47,676 nt of DNA, from contig CADCIK010000004.1 of the NCBI GenBank assembly GCA_902801415.1, positions 1 to 47,676 of the forward strand. Reading direction: 5' to 3'. Shown piece after piece: positions 17,662 through 29,168 of this stretch. The translations under genes were made by a program, and so were the position numbers. The first letter of the stretch is position 1. The number at the start of each line of letters is the position of its first letter. Below the pieces are notes generated by a model, which was given only the letters and a program-made list of their open reading frames with translations, had not been told where the DNA came from and searched no databases. Source of the stretch: an uncultured Lachnospiraceae bacterium. Its GTDB lineage: Bacteria; Bacillota; Clostridia; Lachnospirales; Lachnospiraceae.

Positions 17662-18888
17662 TTATGTTCCTTTTCGTGATGTCAGATGCAGACGCAGGTG
17701 CTTTCTTCTTTTCCAGATTCTGTTTCCGCGGGCTAAGCGGAACTTGTCTTTGCGCATTCTCTTCGCGGTAATCGGAAACGCGTGCCTCCCGGGCCCTGTC
17801 ATATGCTGTCTGGGTCTTGTGATCAGATGCCTGCGGACCGGCTCCGGTTCCGGATCGACAATCAGTTCCGGTTCCGGCTCGACGATCAGTTCCGGTTCCG
17901 GATCAGCGATCAGATCGAGCTTTAGTTCTGCGGTCAGCTCGGGTTCTGCGGCCGGTCCGGGCTCCGGATCTTCCATTGGCTCCATGTCCACTGAATCCTG
18001 CTCCATTAGCTCCGTGTCCACTGAGTCCTGCTCCATTGGCTCCGGCTCCACTGAGTCCTGCTCCAGCGGCTCCGGCTCCATTGGGTCCGACTCCATCGGG
18101 TCCTGCTCCATCGGGTCCTGCTCCGTCGGCTCCGTTTCTTCTCCGGGCGTGACCAGGTCGATCCATATCCTGCCGAACGCTTCATCCTGTGTGATCCGGA
18201 TCTTCTGGGATTTCATCAGTTCAAGGATGACGAGGAAGGTCACAATGATCTCCTCGCGGCTGTTCTCCAGTTCCAGCATTTCCCTGAAATCCGCGTGCGG
18301 ATGGTTCTCCAGATAGGCGCGGACATAGAGCTGCTTGTCCGCCACGCTGATCTCTTCCCGCTGTATTTTGCCAAAGCCGCTTCGAATAGGGTCGACACGA
18401 CTCTTCTTGCGCTTTAAGACATCCCTGAAGACGTCCTGAAGACTCTGCGCGGTGCGGTCTCCGATCAGCTCCTCATAATTGAGCGGGGGCACGTAGCTTC
18501 GCACCTCCGCGGGAAGATCCTGCGGCTTAAAATAGGTAAAGCCGGCATGGCGGTTCTTCTCCCGAAGTTCCTCCGACATGTACTTGAACATCTTATATTC
18601 AAGAAGCCTTCTGACCAGTTCATCTCTGGGATCCCCTTCTTCACTGTCTTCATCCTCGTCTCTCGGAAGAAGCATGCGGCTCTTGATATCGAGGAGCGTA
18701 GCTGCCATGACCAGAAACTCACTGGTGACGTTCATGTCGTCGTGTTCCATCTGCCTTACATATTCCAGATACTGATCTGTGATCGTTACGATCGGAATAT
18801 CATAGATGTCGATTTTATTCTTTTCAATGAGGTGCATCAGAAGGTCCATGGGACCTTCGAACACCTGAAGCTTTAACGGGATCGGCAT
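17662..18888 (-). CDS. scpA: ScpA segregation/condensation protein with long repeat tail
   Basis: Residues 1-247 are a normal ScpA kleisin (FEGPMDLLMHLIEKNKIDIYD near the N-terminus, FLVMAATLLDIKSRMLLP at 58-75, C-terminal winged-helix region LVILELMKSQKI). This part bridges SMC heads in the condensin complex. The protein then runs on for about 160 residues. First comes an acidic stretch of imperfect repeats (about 255-350, units such as MEQDSVEPEP and ELIVEPEP), then a strongly basic tail (351-408, rich in R, K and H). Usual ScpA length is about 250. The start overlaps the lipoprotein stop (TAATG). scpB, normally next to scpA, is absent. Confidence 0.92.
   Translation of the reverse strand: MPIPLKLQVFEGPMDLLMHLIEKNKIDIYDIPIVTITDQYLEYVRQMEHDDMNVTSEFLVMAATLLDIKSRMLLPRDEDEDSEEGDPRDELVRRLLEYKMFKYMSEELREKNRHAGFTYFKPQDLPAEVRSYVPPLNYEELIGDRTAQSLQDVFRDVLKRKKSRVDPIRSGFGKIQREEISVADKQLYVRAYLENHPHADFREMLELENSREEIIVTFLVILELMKSQKIRITQDEAFGRIWIDLVTPGEETEPTEQDPMEQDPMESDPMEPEPLEQDSVEPEPMEQDSVDTELMEQDSVDMEPMEDPEPGPAAEPELTAELKLDLIADPEPELIVEPEPELIVDPEPEPVRRHLITRPRQHMTGPGRHAFPITAKRMRKDKFRLARGNRIWKRRKHLRLHLTSRKGT
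17841..17910 (-). repeat. 24-bp tandem repeat in scpA 3' end
   Basis: About three imperfect copies of a 24-bp unit encode the repeated octapeptide ELIVEPEP/ELIVDPEP in the ScpA tail. Confidence 0.7.
17972..18135 (-). repeat. 30-bp and 15-bp tandem repeats in scpA 3' region
   Basis: Four copies of a 30-bp unit (17972-18001, 18002-18031, 18032-18061, 18062-18091) are followed by 15-bp units (18092-18106 and 18107-18121 identical, then a diverged one). All keep the reading frame and encode MEQDSVEPEP-like or MEQDP acidic repeats. Confidence 0.85.
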
Positions 18889-19700
18889 TATTCACTATAC
18901 TCCCCGTCTGTTGCTGCTTCATCCGCGTATTCCGAAGAAGTGCTGCCTTGTGCGGAATCCTCGTTTTCTGCCGCATATTCGGTCGAAACGGCCGAAGTTG
19001 TCGCCGCTGCCGCCGCCTCCTCTGTAGAGCCCAGCGCCGCGCCGGGGCGGTTTTCCTCAAGAGCAGTGATCAGCCACTTGCCGTCAACTTTCTCAAGCGT
19101 GAGGATCGTTTTCTCCTCTGTGACGGTTCCCGCTGACAGCGCTTCCTGCATCTTTCCGACCACGATCGGGATCAGGTCATTGTAGAGCTTTCTGTACATG
19201 GCGTTCTCGCCTTCATCCGTGTAGATGGAAACAAGCTCATCATAGTGCTCTGACTGATACTCGCTGATCAGATCGATCGTCTCGTCCGGGATCTTCGCGG
19301 AAGCATCGGGGTCATAGCCCAATGTGATCTTCGCTGTCACGGCTGCGGATGACTCCTGGACCTTGATATCCTGGATCTCGAAGTTCTTATAGGCTCTCGC
19401 CACCACTTCACTGACGTAGTCGTCCACTACTTTCTGCGTCTCCTCGTTCATGTCTTCCTTGTTGACATTCATAGCCGCATAGAACGCGTCGGACAGATAC
19501 TGGGGATCCATCAGCTGCATTGTCTCGCTCTTCATAAAGTCCTCAGCAGCATACTGCGAGACCGCATCCAGGTCGTTCGCTACCATTCCGTTCAGAAAAC
19601 CTTCCGCAGCCTCTGTAACCGCCTTTTTATCTGCGTTGCATCCTGTCAGGAGCAATACAGTAAGAAGGGTTATAAGCGCAGTCACAAGTCTCTTACTCAT
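18888..19700 (-). CDS. Predicted lipoprotein
   Basis: This 270-residue secreted lipoprotein starts MSKRLVTALITLLTVLLLTG with the lipobox LLTGC at about residues 17-21, so it should be anchored on the outer face of the membrane. The mature part begins as a helical domain (AVTEAAEGFLNGMVANDLDA). It continues with a DUF4878/DUF5105-like fold ending in a beta segment (LTLEKVDGKWLITAL) and a low-complexity Ala/Ser/Thr/Glu tail. The function is unknown. The ATG at 19700 is chosen over the longer frame (to 19769) because AGGAGG and the signal peptide fit it. The stop overlaps the scpA start, giving translational coupling. Confidence 0.85.
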   Translation of the reverse strand: MSKRLVTALITLLTVLLLTGCNADKKAVTEAAEGFLNGMVANDLDAVSQYAAEDFMKSETMQLMDPQYLSDAFYAAMNVNKEDMNEETQKVVDDYVSEVVARAYKNFEIQDIKVQESSAAVTAKITLGYDPDASAKIPDETIDLISEYQSEHYDELVSIYTDEGENAMYRKLYNDLIPIVVGKMQEALSAGTVTEEKTILTLEKVDGKWLITALEENRPGAALGSTEEAAAAATTSAVSTEYAAENEDSAQGSTSSEYADEAATDGEYSE

Positions 19701-19740
19701 AGTTATCCTCCTATACCCTGCGTTTTCTTTCATATCTTTT

Positions 19741-19769
19741 AGAATAACAGTTATAGCCCGTTTCGTCAA
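19741..19769 (-). promoter_or_regulatory. Promoter of lipoprotein-scpA operon
   Basis: On the minus strand TTGACG (19764-19769), 17-nt spacer, TATTCT (19741-19746) lie about 40 bp upstream of the lipoprotein ATG. Confidence 0.62.
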
Positions 19770-19802
19770 AACAATGGCTCAAATACGGCCTTTTTCAGAC
19801 AT

Positions 19803-19834
19803 AAGAAAGACTGCGGGCGTTCTGTCCGCAGTCT
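19803..19834 (-). terminator. Terminator of the MBL-fold gene 19860-20531
   Basis: AGACTGCGG (19808-19816) pairs perfectly with CCGCAGTCT (19826-19834); on the minus strand it is followed by TTCTTATG. It marks the end of the transcript coming from the TPR/AAA region. Confidence 0.75.
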
Positions 19835-19859
19835 ATTTGAGATCAATATCACTATTCGT

Positions 19860-20531
19860 TTATATTTCGGCCTGTCTGCCAAAAAAGATCTGCTGCCTGT
19901 AGGGCGTGAGCCGGTCATCCTCAAGATACGCGGCTGCCTCCGCCCGCCTGTTCCAGTAGTGCATGGGAAACAGCATTCTGCAGTGCACATTTCTGAAAAA
20001 CTCCTCGATCGCTTTGGGCGCGTTCTCGCCGAGTCTTGGATCGAGCGGTATCATGGCCACGTCATAGCAGAGACCGTTGATCTTCTCCAGCTGCCTTCTG
20101 TAGATCTTCAGAGAATAGGCGTTATCGTGTGCCGGCGCGTCATTCCAGTGCCAGACATTGAGATCTCCCGCATGGAAGAAATTGAATCCCTCCGCGGAAA
20201 CCGCGTATGCGACTCCCTCATCATTGGAGCGGATCGCGAAGACCTGAATATTTCGGATCTGGTAATGCCTTCCCGGCTGTACATGCAGGATCGAATCTCC
20301 CTTGCGCTCCGGCGCCGTGCAGCAGTCCAGGATATAGCTGATATGGTCATACTTGTTCTGCAGCGTCCAGATCCTCGAGGAATAATGATCCGCATGACCG
20401 TGGGTGACAAATACAAATACCCTCTTTTCGGGGTCAAAATCCGGCAGGTCTCCCGAATACCAGTCAAAGATCAGTACTGAATCATGTAATTCGATCACAA
20501 AGCCGCTGTGATAAATATGCGTTATCTTCAT
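19860..20531 (-). CDS. MBL-fold hydrolase
   Basis: This 223-residue protein has the metallo-beta-lactamase-fold motif THGHADHY (HxHxDH at 44-49), a later FHAGDLN metal-ligand motif and a C-terminal FPMHYWN histidine. It is a compact cytoplasmic hydrolase of unknown substrate. The frame continues upstream to 20792, but the ATG at 20531 places the conserved ITHIYHSGF strand at the N-terminus and lies just after the upstream stop. It follows the 99-residue gene by 1 bp. Confidence 0.85.
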   Translation of the reverse strand: MKITHIYHSGFVIELHDSVLIFDWYSGDLPDFDPEKRVFVFVTHGHADHYSSRIWTLQNKYDHISYILDCCTAPERKGDSILHVQPGRHYQIRNIQVFAIRSNDEGVAYAVSAEGFNFFHAGDLNVWHWNDAPAHDNAYSLKIYRRQLEKINGLCYDVAMIPLDPRLGENAPKAIEEFFRNVHCRMLFPMHYWNRRAEAAAYLEDDRLTPYRQQIFFGRQAEI

Positions 20532-20532
20532 A

Positions 20533-20832
20533 TCACGCTTCTCCCGCGCCTGCCTGCTCATTGAGCCAGTCAATGACCGAGGACAGGCCTTCCGCGGAAA
20601 ACGGAAACTCTTTGCTCCGCATGCTTTCCGGGTCCGCCGCTCCATAAGAATAAGGCTCCGGCCAGACTGTCGCGAGCAGCACGGCCGGATCTCTTTGATC
20701 CGGCGGCGTGTAGTGAACATTTTTGAGAGGCTCGCGCGCGACCCGGTAGCGGGTCCCGCCGCAGCTTCCAAAGTATGCTTCACCATATTCATAGAAGTTT
20801 ATGGAGTAGAGTTCGTGTTCCTGGATCTTCAT
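20533..20832 (-). CDS. Hypothetical protein
   Basis: This 99-residue protein begins MKIQEHELYSINFYEYGE and contains SCGGTRYRVAREPLKNV. I recognise no domain. It sits between a TPR/SEC-C gene and an MBL-fold gene with gaps of 9 bp and 1 bp, so it is a member of that operon. The RBS is weak, consistent with coupled translation. Confidence 0.7.
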   Translation of the reverse strand: MKIQEHELYSINFYEYGEAYFGSCGGTRYRVAREPLKNVHYTPPDQRDPAVLLATVWPEPYSYGAADPESMRSKEFPFSAEGLSSVIDWLNEQAGAGEA

Positions 20833-20841
20833 GCGTAAGCA

Positions 20842-22146
20842 TCACTTTCTGCCGTGGCATTTCTTGTATTTTTTGCCGGATCCGCAGGGGCAGGGATCAT
20901 TGGGAAGGATCTTCTTTCCGGTCCTCTTGTAAGTCACATTGCCCTCGGTCAGATAAACCGGTTCCTTTTTGCGGCGAAGCGCTTTCTGGTAAGCTTCCTC
21001 CATGCCCGCTTCCAGTGCGTCGCGGGGCACCTTGATATCATCGAAGGTCTCCAGCTTATCAAGGATCGCTTTTCTCATTCCCTCTCCGCCCAGCATCTGC
21101 AGCTGATCCAGGAATGTCACCGTCCTCATATATGTGTGGGGATACTTCTCAGACACATAGATCATCTCTTCACCGTGATTCTCTATGTAGCGGGTCATAT
21201 ACCATTCATAAGAGAGCGCGGTCAGTTTCGCGTCGGTATCTTCGTCACCGGCGCCTGCCATCGGCGCCCGGCTCTCCGCAGAGAGAAAACTCTCCATCAT
21301 GGCGCTGACCGCATTGTCCTCATGATATTCATAGGACTCCACAGAGCGGTACGCATTCTCGATGATAAAATACTGCTCACTGTCCAGCAGATATCCCTGT
21401 TCTTCCACTTCCCTGATCAGGGAGCGGAAAGGAATGCGGAAAGTGCGGACTGTCAGCGCGGTGCTGAGGAAGGAAATATTCTGTGCCAGCCGCCTCTGCA
21501 TGTTCGCATCCATCGTCACTTTGGTCAGAAAGCGCTTATAGACGCCCAGATCAACGGTGAGCTCCACAGCTCCCATAAGCGCGTCCAGATAGAGGGTGCG
21601 CACAAAACAGCCGTCCAGGATATCGACAGAGAGGATCTCTCTCGTCTCCTCCCAGTGGGTCACTTCCTTCCGGTAGATCTCCCTGGCCTTTTCTTTCTGG
21701 CCGAGGTTTTCCAGGCAGTCTCCGTAGGCCGTGTAGAAGAAGGGATGGTGCTCCGCGGGCGTGTCGATCTCTGAAAAGATCTGTACTGCCTTTTTGTACT
21801 CTTTGAGCATCTGATACGCCTGGCCCAGGCTGATCGCTGTGTTCTGTTCACCCGGATCCGCGCTGTGCGCCTCTTCCAGATACTGCACTGCCTCCTGAGG
21901 GCGCCCCTGGGACAAAAGACATCTGCCGAGCATGGAGAGCACATCCGGATTTCCGGGCACTGCTTCCAGCATCTCCCTGCAGAGAGCCTCCTGCGCCTCG
22001 TAATCACTCTCATATTCGCGGTAAAGCGCCTGTCTCATCTGTTCGCGGATCGTCAGCGGCAGCTGCGCCGTATACTGATCGATCTGCTCCATGTAATTAC
22101 CCAGATCACTGCGGACAGTGATCATTCCTTCTCTTTGTTCAGCCAT
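20842..22146 (-). CDS. TPR protein with C-terminal SEC-C zinc motif
   Basis: This 434-residue protein has tetratricopeptide-like helix pairs over about 45-170 (e.g. NPDVLSMLGRCLLSQGRPQE, AISLGQAYQMLKEYKKAVQI). It ends in a SEC-C motif, PNDPCPCGSGKKYKKCHGRK. SEC-C binds zinc through CxC and CH residues and occurs at the end of SecA and of many adaptor proteins. The middle part (about 180-380) is helical and unassigned. A scaffold or chaperone-type role is plausible; no function is proven. The AAA ATPase gene lies 26 bp upstream. Confidence 0.82.
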   Translation of the reverse strand: MAEQREGMITVRSDLGNYMEQIDQYTAQLPLTIREQMRQALYREYESDYEAQEALCREMLEAVPGNPDVLSMLGRCLLSQGRPQEAVQYLEEAHSADPGEQNTAISLGQAYQMLKEYKKAVQIFSEIDTPAEHHPFFYTAYGDCLENLGQKEKAREIYRKEVTHWEETREILSVDILDGCFVRTLYLDALMGAVELTVDLGVYKRFLTKVTMDANMQRRLAQNISFLSTALTVRTFRIPFRSLIREVEEQGYLLDSEQYFIIENAYRSVESYEYHEDNAVSAMMESFLSAESRAPMAGAGDEDTDAKLTALSYEWYMTRYIENHGEEMIYVSEKYPHTYMRTVTFLDQLQMLGGEGMRKAILDKLETFDDIKVPRDALEAGMEEAYQKALRRKKEPVYLTEGNVTYKRTGKKILPNDPCPCGSGKKYKKCHGRK

Positions 22147-22172
22147 GATGAATCTGTCTATCCTTTATTGTT

Positions 22173-23582
22173 TTATTGATCTTCCGCGGTCTTTTCCGGC
22201 TCTTCAGGTGTTTCCTCCGGCTTTTCTGCCGGCTCTTCCTCACCGGGCAGTTCCAGTTCAGGGGCCGGAAGCGCTTTCGCGGCTTCTTCCATCTTCTCGA
22301 TCTCTTTGCTGTCCGTCTTGTCGCCGATATCATCAGACAGATCCATGACGGTGATCAGCATCATGTCGTCATGGGTCGGATTTTCCATAGCGGCGACTCT
22401 GCGCGCCTGATTGGTGATAATGTCCTCGAACATATTGCGGACTTCGCGGGCGTTTGCAAAGTTATCCTGCCTCTGCATCTTTCTGCTGACGATGCGTGCC
22501 CTGATCTGTTTCTGCGCGTCCTCCTCCACAATGTAGTCATACTTTTTGCAGTTGAGGTTGAAGATGGCCTCCAGTTCATCGATGGTGTAATCCGGGAATT
22601 CAAAGTACTTGTTGAAGCGGGACTTGAGACCGGGATTGCTGTTGATGAACTTCTCCATCGGTTTGGTGTATCCCGCGACGATCACGACCAGATCGTCTCT
22701 GTGGTCCTCCATAGCCTTGAGGACGGTATCGATCGCTTCCTGGCCGAACGCGTCGTCCTTCTGGGCGAGCGCATATGCTTCGTCGATGAAAAGAACGCCG
22801 CCCATGGCCTTCTTGATCTGCTCCTGCGTCTTGAGGGCGGTCTGTCCCACATATCCCGCGACCAGGCCGGATCTGTCTACTTCCACGAGCTGGCCCTGGG
22901 AGAGCACTCCGATCTGCTTGTAGAGCCTTCCGATGATCCTGGCGACCGTCGTCTTACCGGTACCGGGATTGCCCGTAAACACAAGATGCAGGGAGACAGG
23001 CACCGATTTGAGGCCCGCGTCTTTGCGGAGCTTCTGTATTTTGACAAAAGCCATCAGCTCCTTGACGTCTTCCTTGATCGTCGTAAGGCCAACCAGGCTC
23101 TCCAGCTCTTCCATGGGGTCCTTCTCGGGCTCCTTGGGCTTTTCGGGTTCCGGAGCAGGCGCGGGACCGCCGGTCGCTGTCTGCACAGGCATTCCGCTGT
23201 CCCCGTCGGTCTGCTTCGCTGTCTGCGGAGATCCGTCAGGCGTCACTTCGCCGGTTCTGCCCAGATTCTCCATCAGCTGGTCCGTTTTCTTTTTGTTGGA
23301 ATCCATCATGCCCTGGGAAAGTTCCTCGGTGCGGGCCACAAGATCCTGCGCTTCTTTGAGCGCCTTCTTTGCATCGGCCAAGGGATCCTTGTGCTTTTTG
23401 TAGGCCTCGTCGAGAAGGTCCGCGGCAGTCGGCTCAGAAGTCTTCCTGCCGACAGGCTTTCTGCTGCCGGAACCGGTGGTGGAAGTACCGAACATATCGC
23501 CGTACAGGCCTTTCAGCAGATTCCTCTCCGCATTGGTCAGATTTTCCAGCCTCTCAAGGTCTTTCTTCGTTCTCTTATCCAT
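22173..23582 (-). CDS. AAA+ ATPase, CbbX/SpoVK-like
   Basis: This 469-residue protein has a helical, charged N-terminal part (1-155), then one AAA+ domain. It shows Walker A GNPGTGKT (204-211), Walker B VLFIDEAYA (263-271), a VGQTALKT pore-loop region and a sensor region VIVAGYTKPM. The sequence type matches the CbbX/SpoVK subgroup, which remodels protein complexes. The last about 40 residues are acidic and proline-rich (EELPGEEEP-like). The substrate is unknown. GGGAGGAG precedes the start. It is co-directional with the TPR/SEC-C gene. Confidence 0.88.
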   Translation of the reverse strand: MDKRTKKDLERLENLTNAERNLLKGLYGDMFGTSTTGSGSRKPVGRKTSEPTAADLLDEAYKKHKDPLADAKKALKEAQDLVARTEELSQGMMDSNKKKTDQLMENLGRTGEVTPDGSPQTAKQTDGDSGMPVQTATGGPAPAPEPEKPKEPEKDPMEELESLVGLTTIKEDVKELMAFVKIQKLRKDAGLKSVPVSLHLVFTGNPGTGKTTVARIIGRLYKQIGVLSQGQLVEVDRSGLVAGYVGQTALKTQEQIKKAMGGVLFIDEAYALAQKDDAFGQEAIDTVLKAMEDHRDDLVVIVAGYTKPMEKFINSNPGLKSRFNKYFEFPDYTIDELEAIFNLNCKKYDYIVEEDAQKQIRARIVSRKMQRQDNFANAREVRNMFEDIITNQARRVAAMENPTHDDMMLITVMDLSDDIGDKTDSKEIEKMEEAAKALPAPELELPGEEEPAEKPEETPEEPEKTAEDQ

Positions 23583-23617
23583 ATCTGTTCTCCTCCCGGC
23601 ATTTACCGGCTGTCCGG

Positions 23618-24148
23618 TCAGCCCAGAATTCGTCCGATCTCTTCCGTATCCGCGGCGAACAGGAATTTTTCTCTGCTCTCCCGGTCCAGAAATCCTTCCT
23701 GTACCATCCTGTCCAGCATGGCCCGCAGAGGCTCATAATATCCGTCCAGGTTCAAAACAATGCAGGGACTCTCGTTGTGGCCCAGACGCACCTGTGACAT
23801 CACTTCCGAGATCTCCTCCAGAGTGCCTGTCCCGCCGGGGAAGGCGATATAGACGTCTCCCAGCTCGATCATCCTGGTCTTTCTCTCTGCCATTGTCTTC
23901 GTCACAATAAGCTCCGTGATGCCGTCGTGCTGCAGGCAGCTCTGTACGAAGAAATCGGGTTCCACGCCGATCACTTCTCCGCCTGCGACAAGAACCGCCT
24001 CTGCCAGTTCACCCATGAGGCCGATCCTGCTGCCGCCGTAGATCAGTCTGTGGCCTTCCCTGCCGATCCAGGCGCCGAGTCTCTTCACCTCTTCGGCGTA
24101 CTTGGGATCCTTTCCTTCCGCTGAGCCCAAATATACAGTTATATTCAT
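23618..24148 (-). CDS. LOG-family nucleotide phosphoribohydrolase (TIGR00730 type)
   Basis: This 176-residue protein has the LOG-family signature PGGTGTLEE (104-112) with YGGSRIGLMG (38-46) upstream. Characterised relatives cleave the N-glycosidic bond of (cytokinin) nucleoside 5'-monophosphates; older annotations call them lysine decarboxylase-like. The ATG at 24148 (preceded by GAGAG) is preferred over a TTG at 24163. The physiological substrate here is unknown. Confidence 0.88.
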   Translation of the reverse strand: MNITVYLGSAEGKDPKYAEEVKRLGAWIGREGHRLIYGGSRIGLMGELAEAVLVAGGEVIGVEPDFFVQSCLQHDGITELIVTKTMAERKTRMIELGDVYIAFPGGTGTLEEISEVMSQVRLGHNESPCIVLNLDGYYEPLRAMLDRMVQEGFLDRESREKFLFAADTEEIGRILG

Positions 24149-24238
24149 ATTGTATGCTCTCAAGGCCTGCCGCCCGCTTTTGCAGGTGACAGGCCTTCGT
24201 GTGCTTGTTTATTGAGTTCTGTCTGCCTTTACAGCACT

Positions 24239-26899
<2,661 letters not shown>

Positions 26900-27009
26900 T
26901 GTTTATGTCATACCTTTCTATTTATCTTTAACACGGAAACCGCGCCTTATATTGCGCAGCTTCAAAACACGCAGTTAAACGTGTTTTATACGCAATCCTG
27001 CGTATTGTT

Positions 27010-28380
27010 TCAGAAATCGAACTTGTCAGCGAACCATGCATCCAGCTCAGCGATCGGAACACGGACCTGCTCCATGCTGTCTCTCATACGGATGGTCACA
27101 GACTTATCTGTCTCGGAATCGAAATCGTATGTCACGCAGAAAGGAGTGCCGATCTCGTCCTGTCTTCTGTATCTCTTGCCGATGTTGCCTCTGTCGTCGT
27201 ACTCGCAGTTGAACTTTTTGCTGAGGTTCTTGTAGACTTCGAAAGCCTGGTCGCCGAGCTTCTTGGAAAGAGGAAGAACGCCGACCTTGACAGGTGCCAG
27301 CGCGGGATGGAATCTCATGACAGTTCTCTTGTCGCCGCCCTCGAGCTCCTCCTCGTCATAAGCTGCGCAGAGGAAAGCCAGAGTCACGCGGTCAGCGCCG
27401 AGTGAAGGCTCTACGACGTAAGGGATATACTTGACCTTCTTGGCATCGTCAAAATAGGACATATCCTCGCCGGATACGTTCTGGTGCTGTGTCAGGTCGT
27501 AATCGGTTCTGTCCGCAATGCCCCACAGTTCGCCCCATCCGAAGGGGAAGAGGAACTCGATGTCGGTCGTCGCCTTGGAATAGAAAGAGAGCTCTTCCTT
27601 GTCGTGGTCTCTCATTCTGGTCTCTTCGGGCTTGAGGCCGAGCTTCATCAGCCAGTTCCAGCAGAAATCTTCAAGATCGGTGTCGGGCTCACAGAAGAAT
27701 TCCATCTCCATCTGCTCGAACTCACGGGTTCTGAATGTGAAGTTGCCGGGTGTGATCTCGTTTCGGAAGGACTTGCCGATCTGGCAGATTCCGAAGGGGA
27801 TCTTCTTGCGGGAGGTTCTCTGCACGTTCTTGAAGTTTACGAAAATACCCTGTGCTGTCTCGGGTCTTAAGTAAACAGTGGAAGCGCTGCTCTCTGTAAC
27901 GCCCTGGAAAGTCTTGAACATCAGGTTGAACTGACGGATATCGGTCCAGTGGAACTTGCCGCAGCTGGGGCAGGGAACGGAGAACTTATTGATAAAGCTC
28001 ATCATCTCATCGGAAGTCCAGCCGTCAACGCTGCCATCGAGAGTCATGTCATGCTCAGCGGCATAATCCTCGATCAGTTTGTCCGCACGGAATCTCTCGC
28101 CGCAGGCCTTACAGTCCATGAGCGGATCGGAAAAGCTTGCCAGATGTCCGCTGGCCACCCATGTCTGAGGGTTCATCAGGATCGCGCAGTCAACGCCTAC
28201 GTTCTCGGGACTCTCCTGCACAAACTTCTGCCACCATGCCCTCTTGACATTGTTCTTGAGCTCAACGCCCAGATTTCCGTAGTCCCATGTGTTGGCCAGT
28301 CCGCCGTAGATCTGGGAACCGGGGTAAATGAAACCTCTGGCATTACACAGCGCCACGATCTTATCCATTGTCTTTTCCAT
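27010..28380 (-). CDS. glyQS: Glycyl-tRNA synthetase, alpha2 type
   Basis: This 456-residue class II synthetase is the homodimeric eukaryote/archaea-like type found in Bacillota such as Mycoplasma and some Clostridia, not the alpha2beta2 GlyQ/GlyS form. Key segments are [45 protein letters not shown] (motif 2 region), and [12 protein letters not shown] near the C-terminus (motif 3). The RBS AAGGAG is about 10 nt before the ATG. It has a clear promoter and precedes alaS by 110 bp. Confidence 0.96.
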   Translation of the reverse strand: MEKTMDKIVALCNARGFIYPGSQIYGGLANTWDYGNLGVELKNNVKRAWWQKFVQESPENVGVDCAILMNPQTWVASGHLASFSDPLMDCKACGERFRADKLIEDYAAEHDMTLDGSVDGWTSDEMMSFINKFSVPCPSCGKFHWTDIRQFNLMFKTFQGVTESSASTVYLRPETAQGIFVNFKNVQRTSRKKIPFGICQIGKSFRNEITPGNFTFRTREFEQMEMEFFCEPDTDLEDFCWNWLMKLGLKPEETRMRDHDKEELSFYSKATTDIEFLFPFGWGELWGIADRTDYDLTQHQNVSGEDMSYFDDAKKVKYIPYVVEPSLGADRVTLAFLCAAYDEEELEGGDKRTVMRFHPALAPVKVGVLPLSKKLGDQAFEVYKNLSKKFNCEYDDRGNIGKRYRRQDEIGTPFCVTYDFDSETDKSVTIRMRDSMEQVRVPIAELDAWFADKFDF

Positions 28381-28442
28381 TGATTACGTGCTCCTTATCT
28401 TAAATTATTTTTTGACATAACAAGTTGAATCATCGACGTTTA

Positions 28443-28471
28443 ATTATAAGGGAATACTCTTTGTTTTGCAA
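28443..28471 (-). promoter_or_regulatory. SigmaA promoter of glyS
   Basis: On the minus strand TTGCAA (28466-28471), 17-nt spacer, TATAAT (28443-28448) stand about 63 bp before the glyS start. The leader is short and contains no T-box signature. Confidence 0.8.
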
Positions 28472-28507
28472 CGGAGAATGCCCTTTATATCGCTTCCGGG
28501 CGGCTCC

Positions 28508-29158
28508 TCAGGCCAGCAGTTCCAGGATCTCCAGGCTCTGGAACCTGTGATCCCACGTCTTTTTGCACAGCCATTTGGCGTACCCGGCCAGTTCTTCCAG
28601 AACTTCCGGCTTTACGCCGAAGGTGTAGACTCTGGCCGGAGCGGTCTTAAAAAGATAGTCCAGCGTGTACAGCGTCGCGTCCAGATACTGCGTATCTCTT
28701 CTGGGACCCGGGTATTCGCCTTCGATCATGACGGTCTTGATCTCGAAGACCGCGCGCACAAGACGGTTATCAAAGACGTCCGACTCCAGCGCCCGAAGGC
28801 TCTGGTAAGCCAGCATCAGGAGTGCCGTCTCATCGTTGTTCTCCCGCGTCACATACTGCAGGACTTCCATGAAATAGGAGCCGTAGCAGCTGAGCGACAC
28901 ATCGGTGCGAAGCTTCGGGAAGAAGTTCCCGACTCTCGCGTCCCGGATCTTATAGGCGCTCCTGCCCTCACTGATCACAAAGGTGCCGAACACGAACGGC
29001 TGCGCCGCCGCCATCACTGGGCTTCCGGGTCTTCTGGCGCCTGTCGCGAATCCGGAGATCCGTCCGCGCTCCTTTGTCAGGATCTCGATCCTTCTGTCAT
29101 ATTCTCCGGCCGGAACGCTGCTCAGGACCATGCCGGTCACTTCATAATTCGAACTCAT
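28508..29158 (-). CDS. recO: DNA repair protein RecO, short form
   Basis: This 216-residue RecO acts with RecF/RecR in loading RecA. The N-terminal OB-fold (VTGMVLSSVPAGEYDRRIEI, then LTKERGRISGFATGARRP) is typical. The C-terminal helical part ends RFQSLEILELLA. The family's usual four-cysteine zinc finger is missing: the chain runs KTVMIEGEYPGPRRDTQYLD straight into the following helices. The ATG at 29158 follows the era stop by 10 bp. The frame also opens at a TTG at 29197 inside era, which I consider less likely. It belongs to the M16C-era-recO operon. Confidence 0.85.
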   Translation of the reverse strand: MSSNYEVTGMVLSSVPAGEYDRRIEILTKERGRISGFATGARRPGSPVMAAAQPFVFGTFVISEGRSAYKIRDARVGNFFPKLRTDVSLSCYGSYFMEVLQYVTRENNDETALLMLAYQSLRALESDVFDNRLVRAVFEIKTVMIEGEYPGPRRDTQYLDATLYTLDYLFKTAPARVYTFGVKPEVLEELAGYAKWLCKKTWDHRFQSLEILELLA

Positions 29159-29168
29159 CTCGCTTATA

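Noticed and set aside
17972..18135. Possible CRISPR-like array
   Set aside because: The 30-bp units are directly adjacent without spacers and keep the scpA reading frame, so they are coding tandem repeats.
26900..27009. T-box or other riboswitch before alaS, and before glyS (28381-28500)
   Set aside because: No AGGGTGGNACCGCG-type T-box sequence is present. Only short inverted repeats (ATACGCA/TGCGTAT, AAAACACG/CGTGTTTT) without a T-tract are seen.
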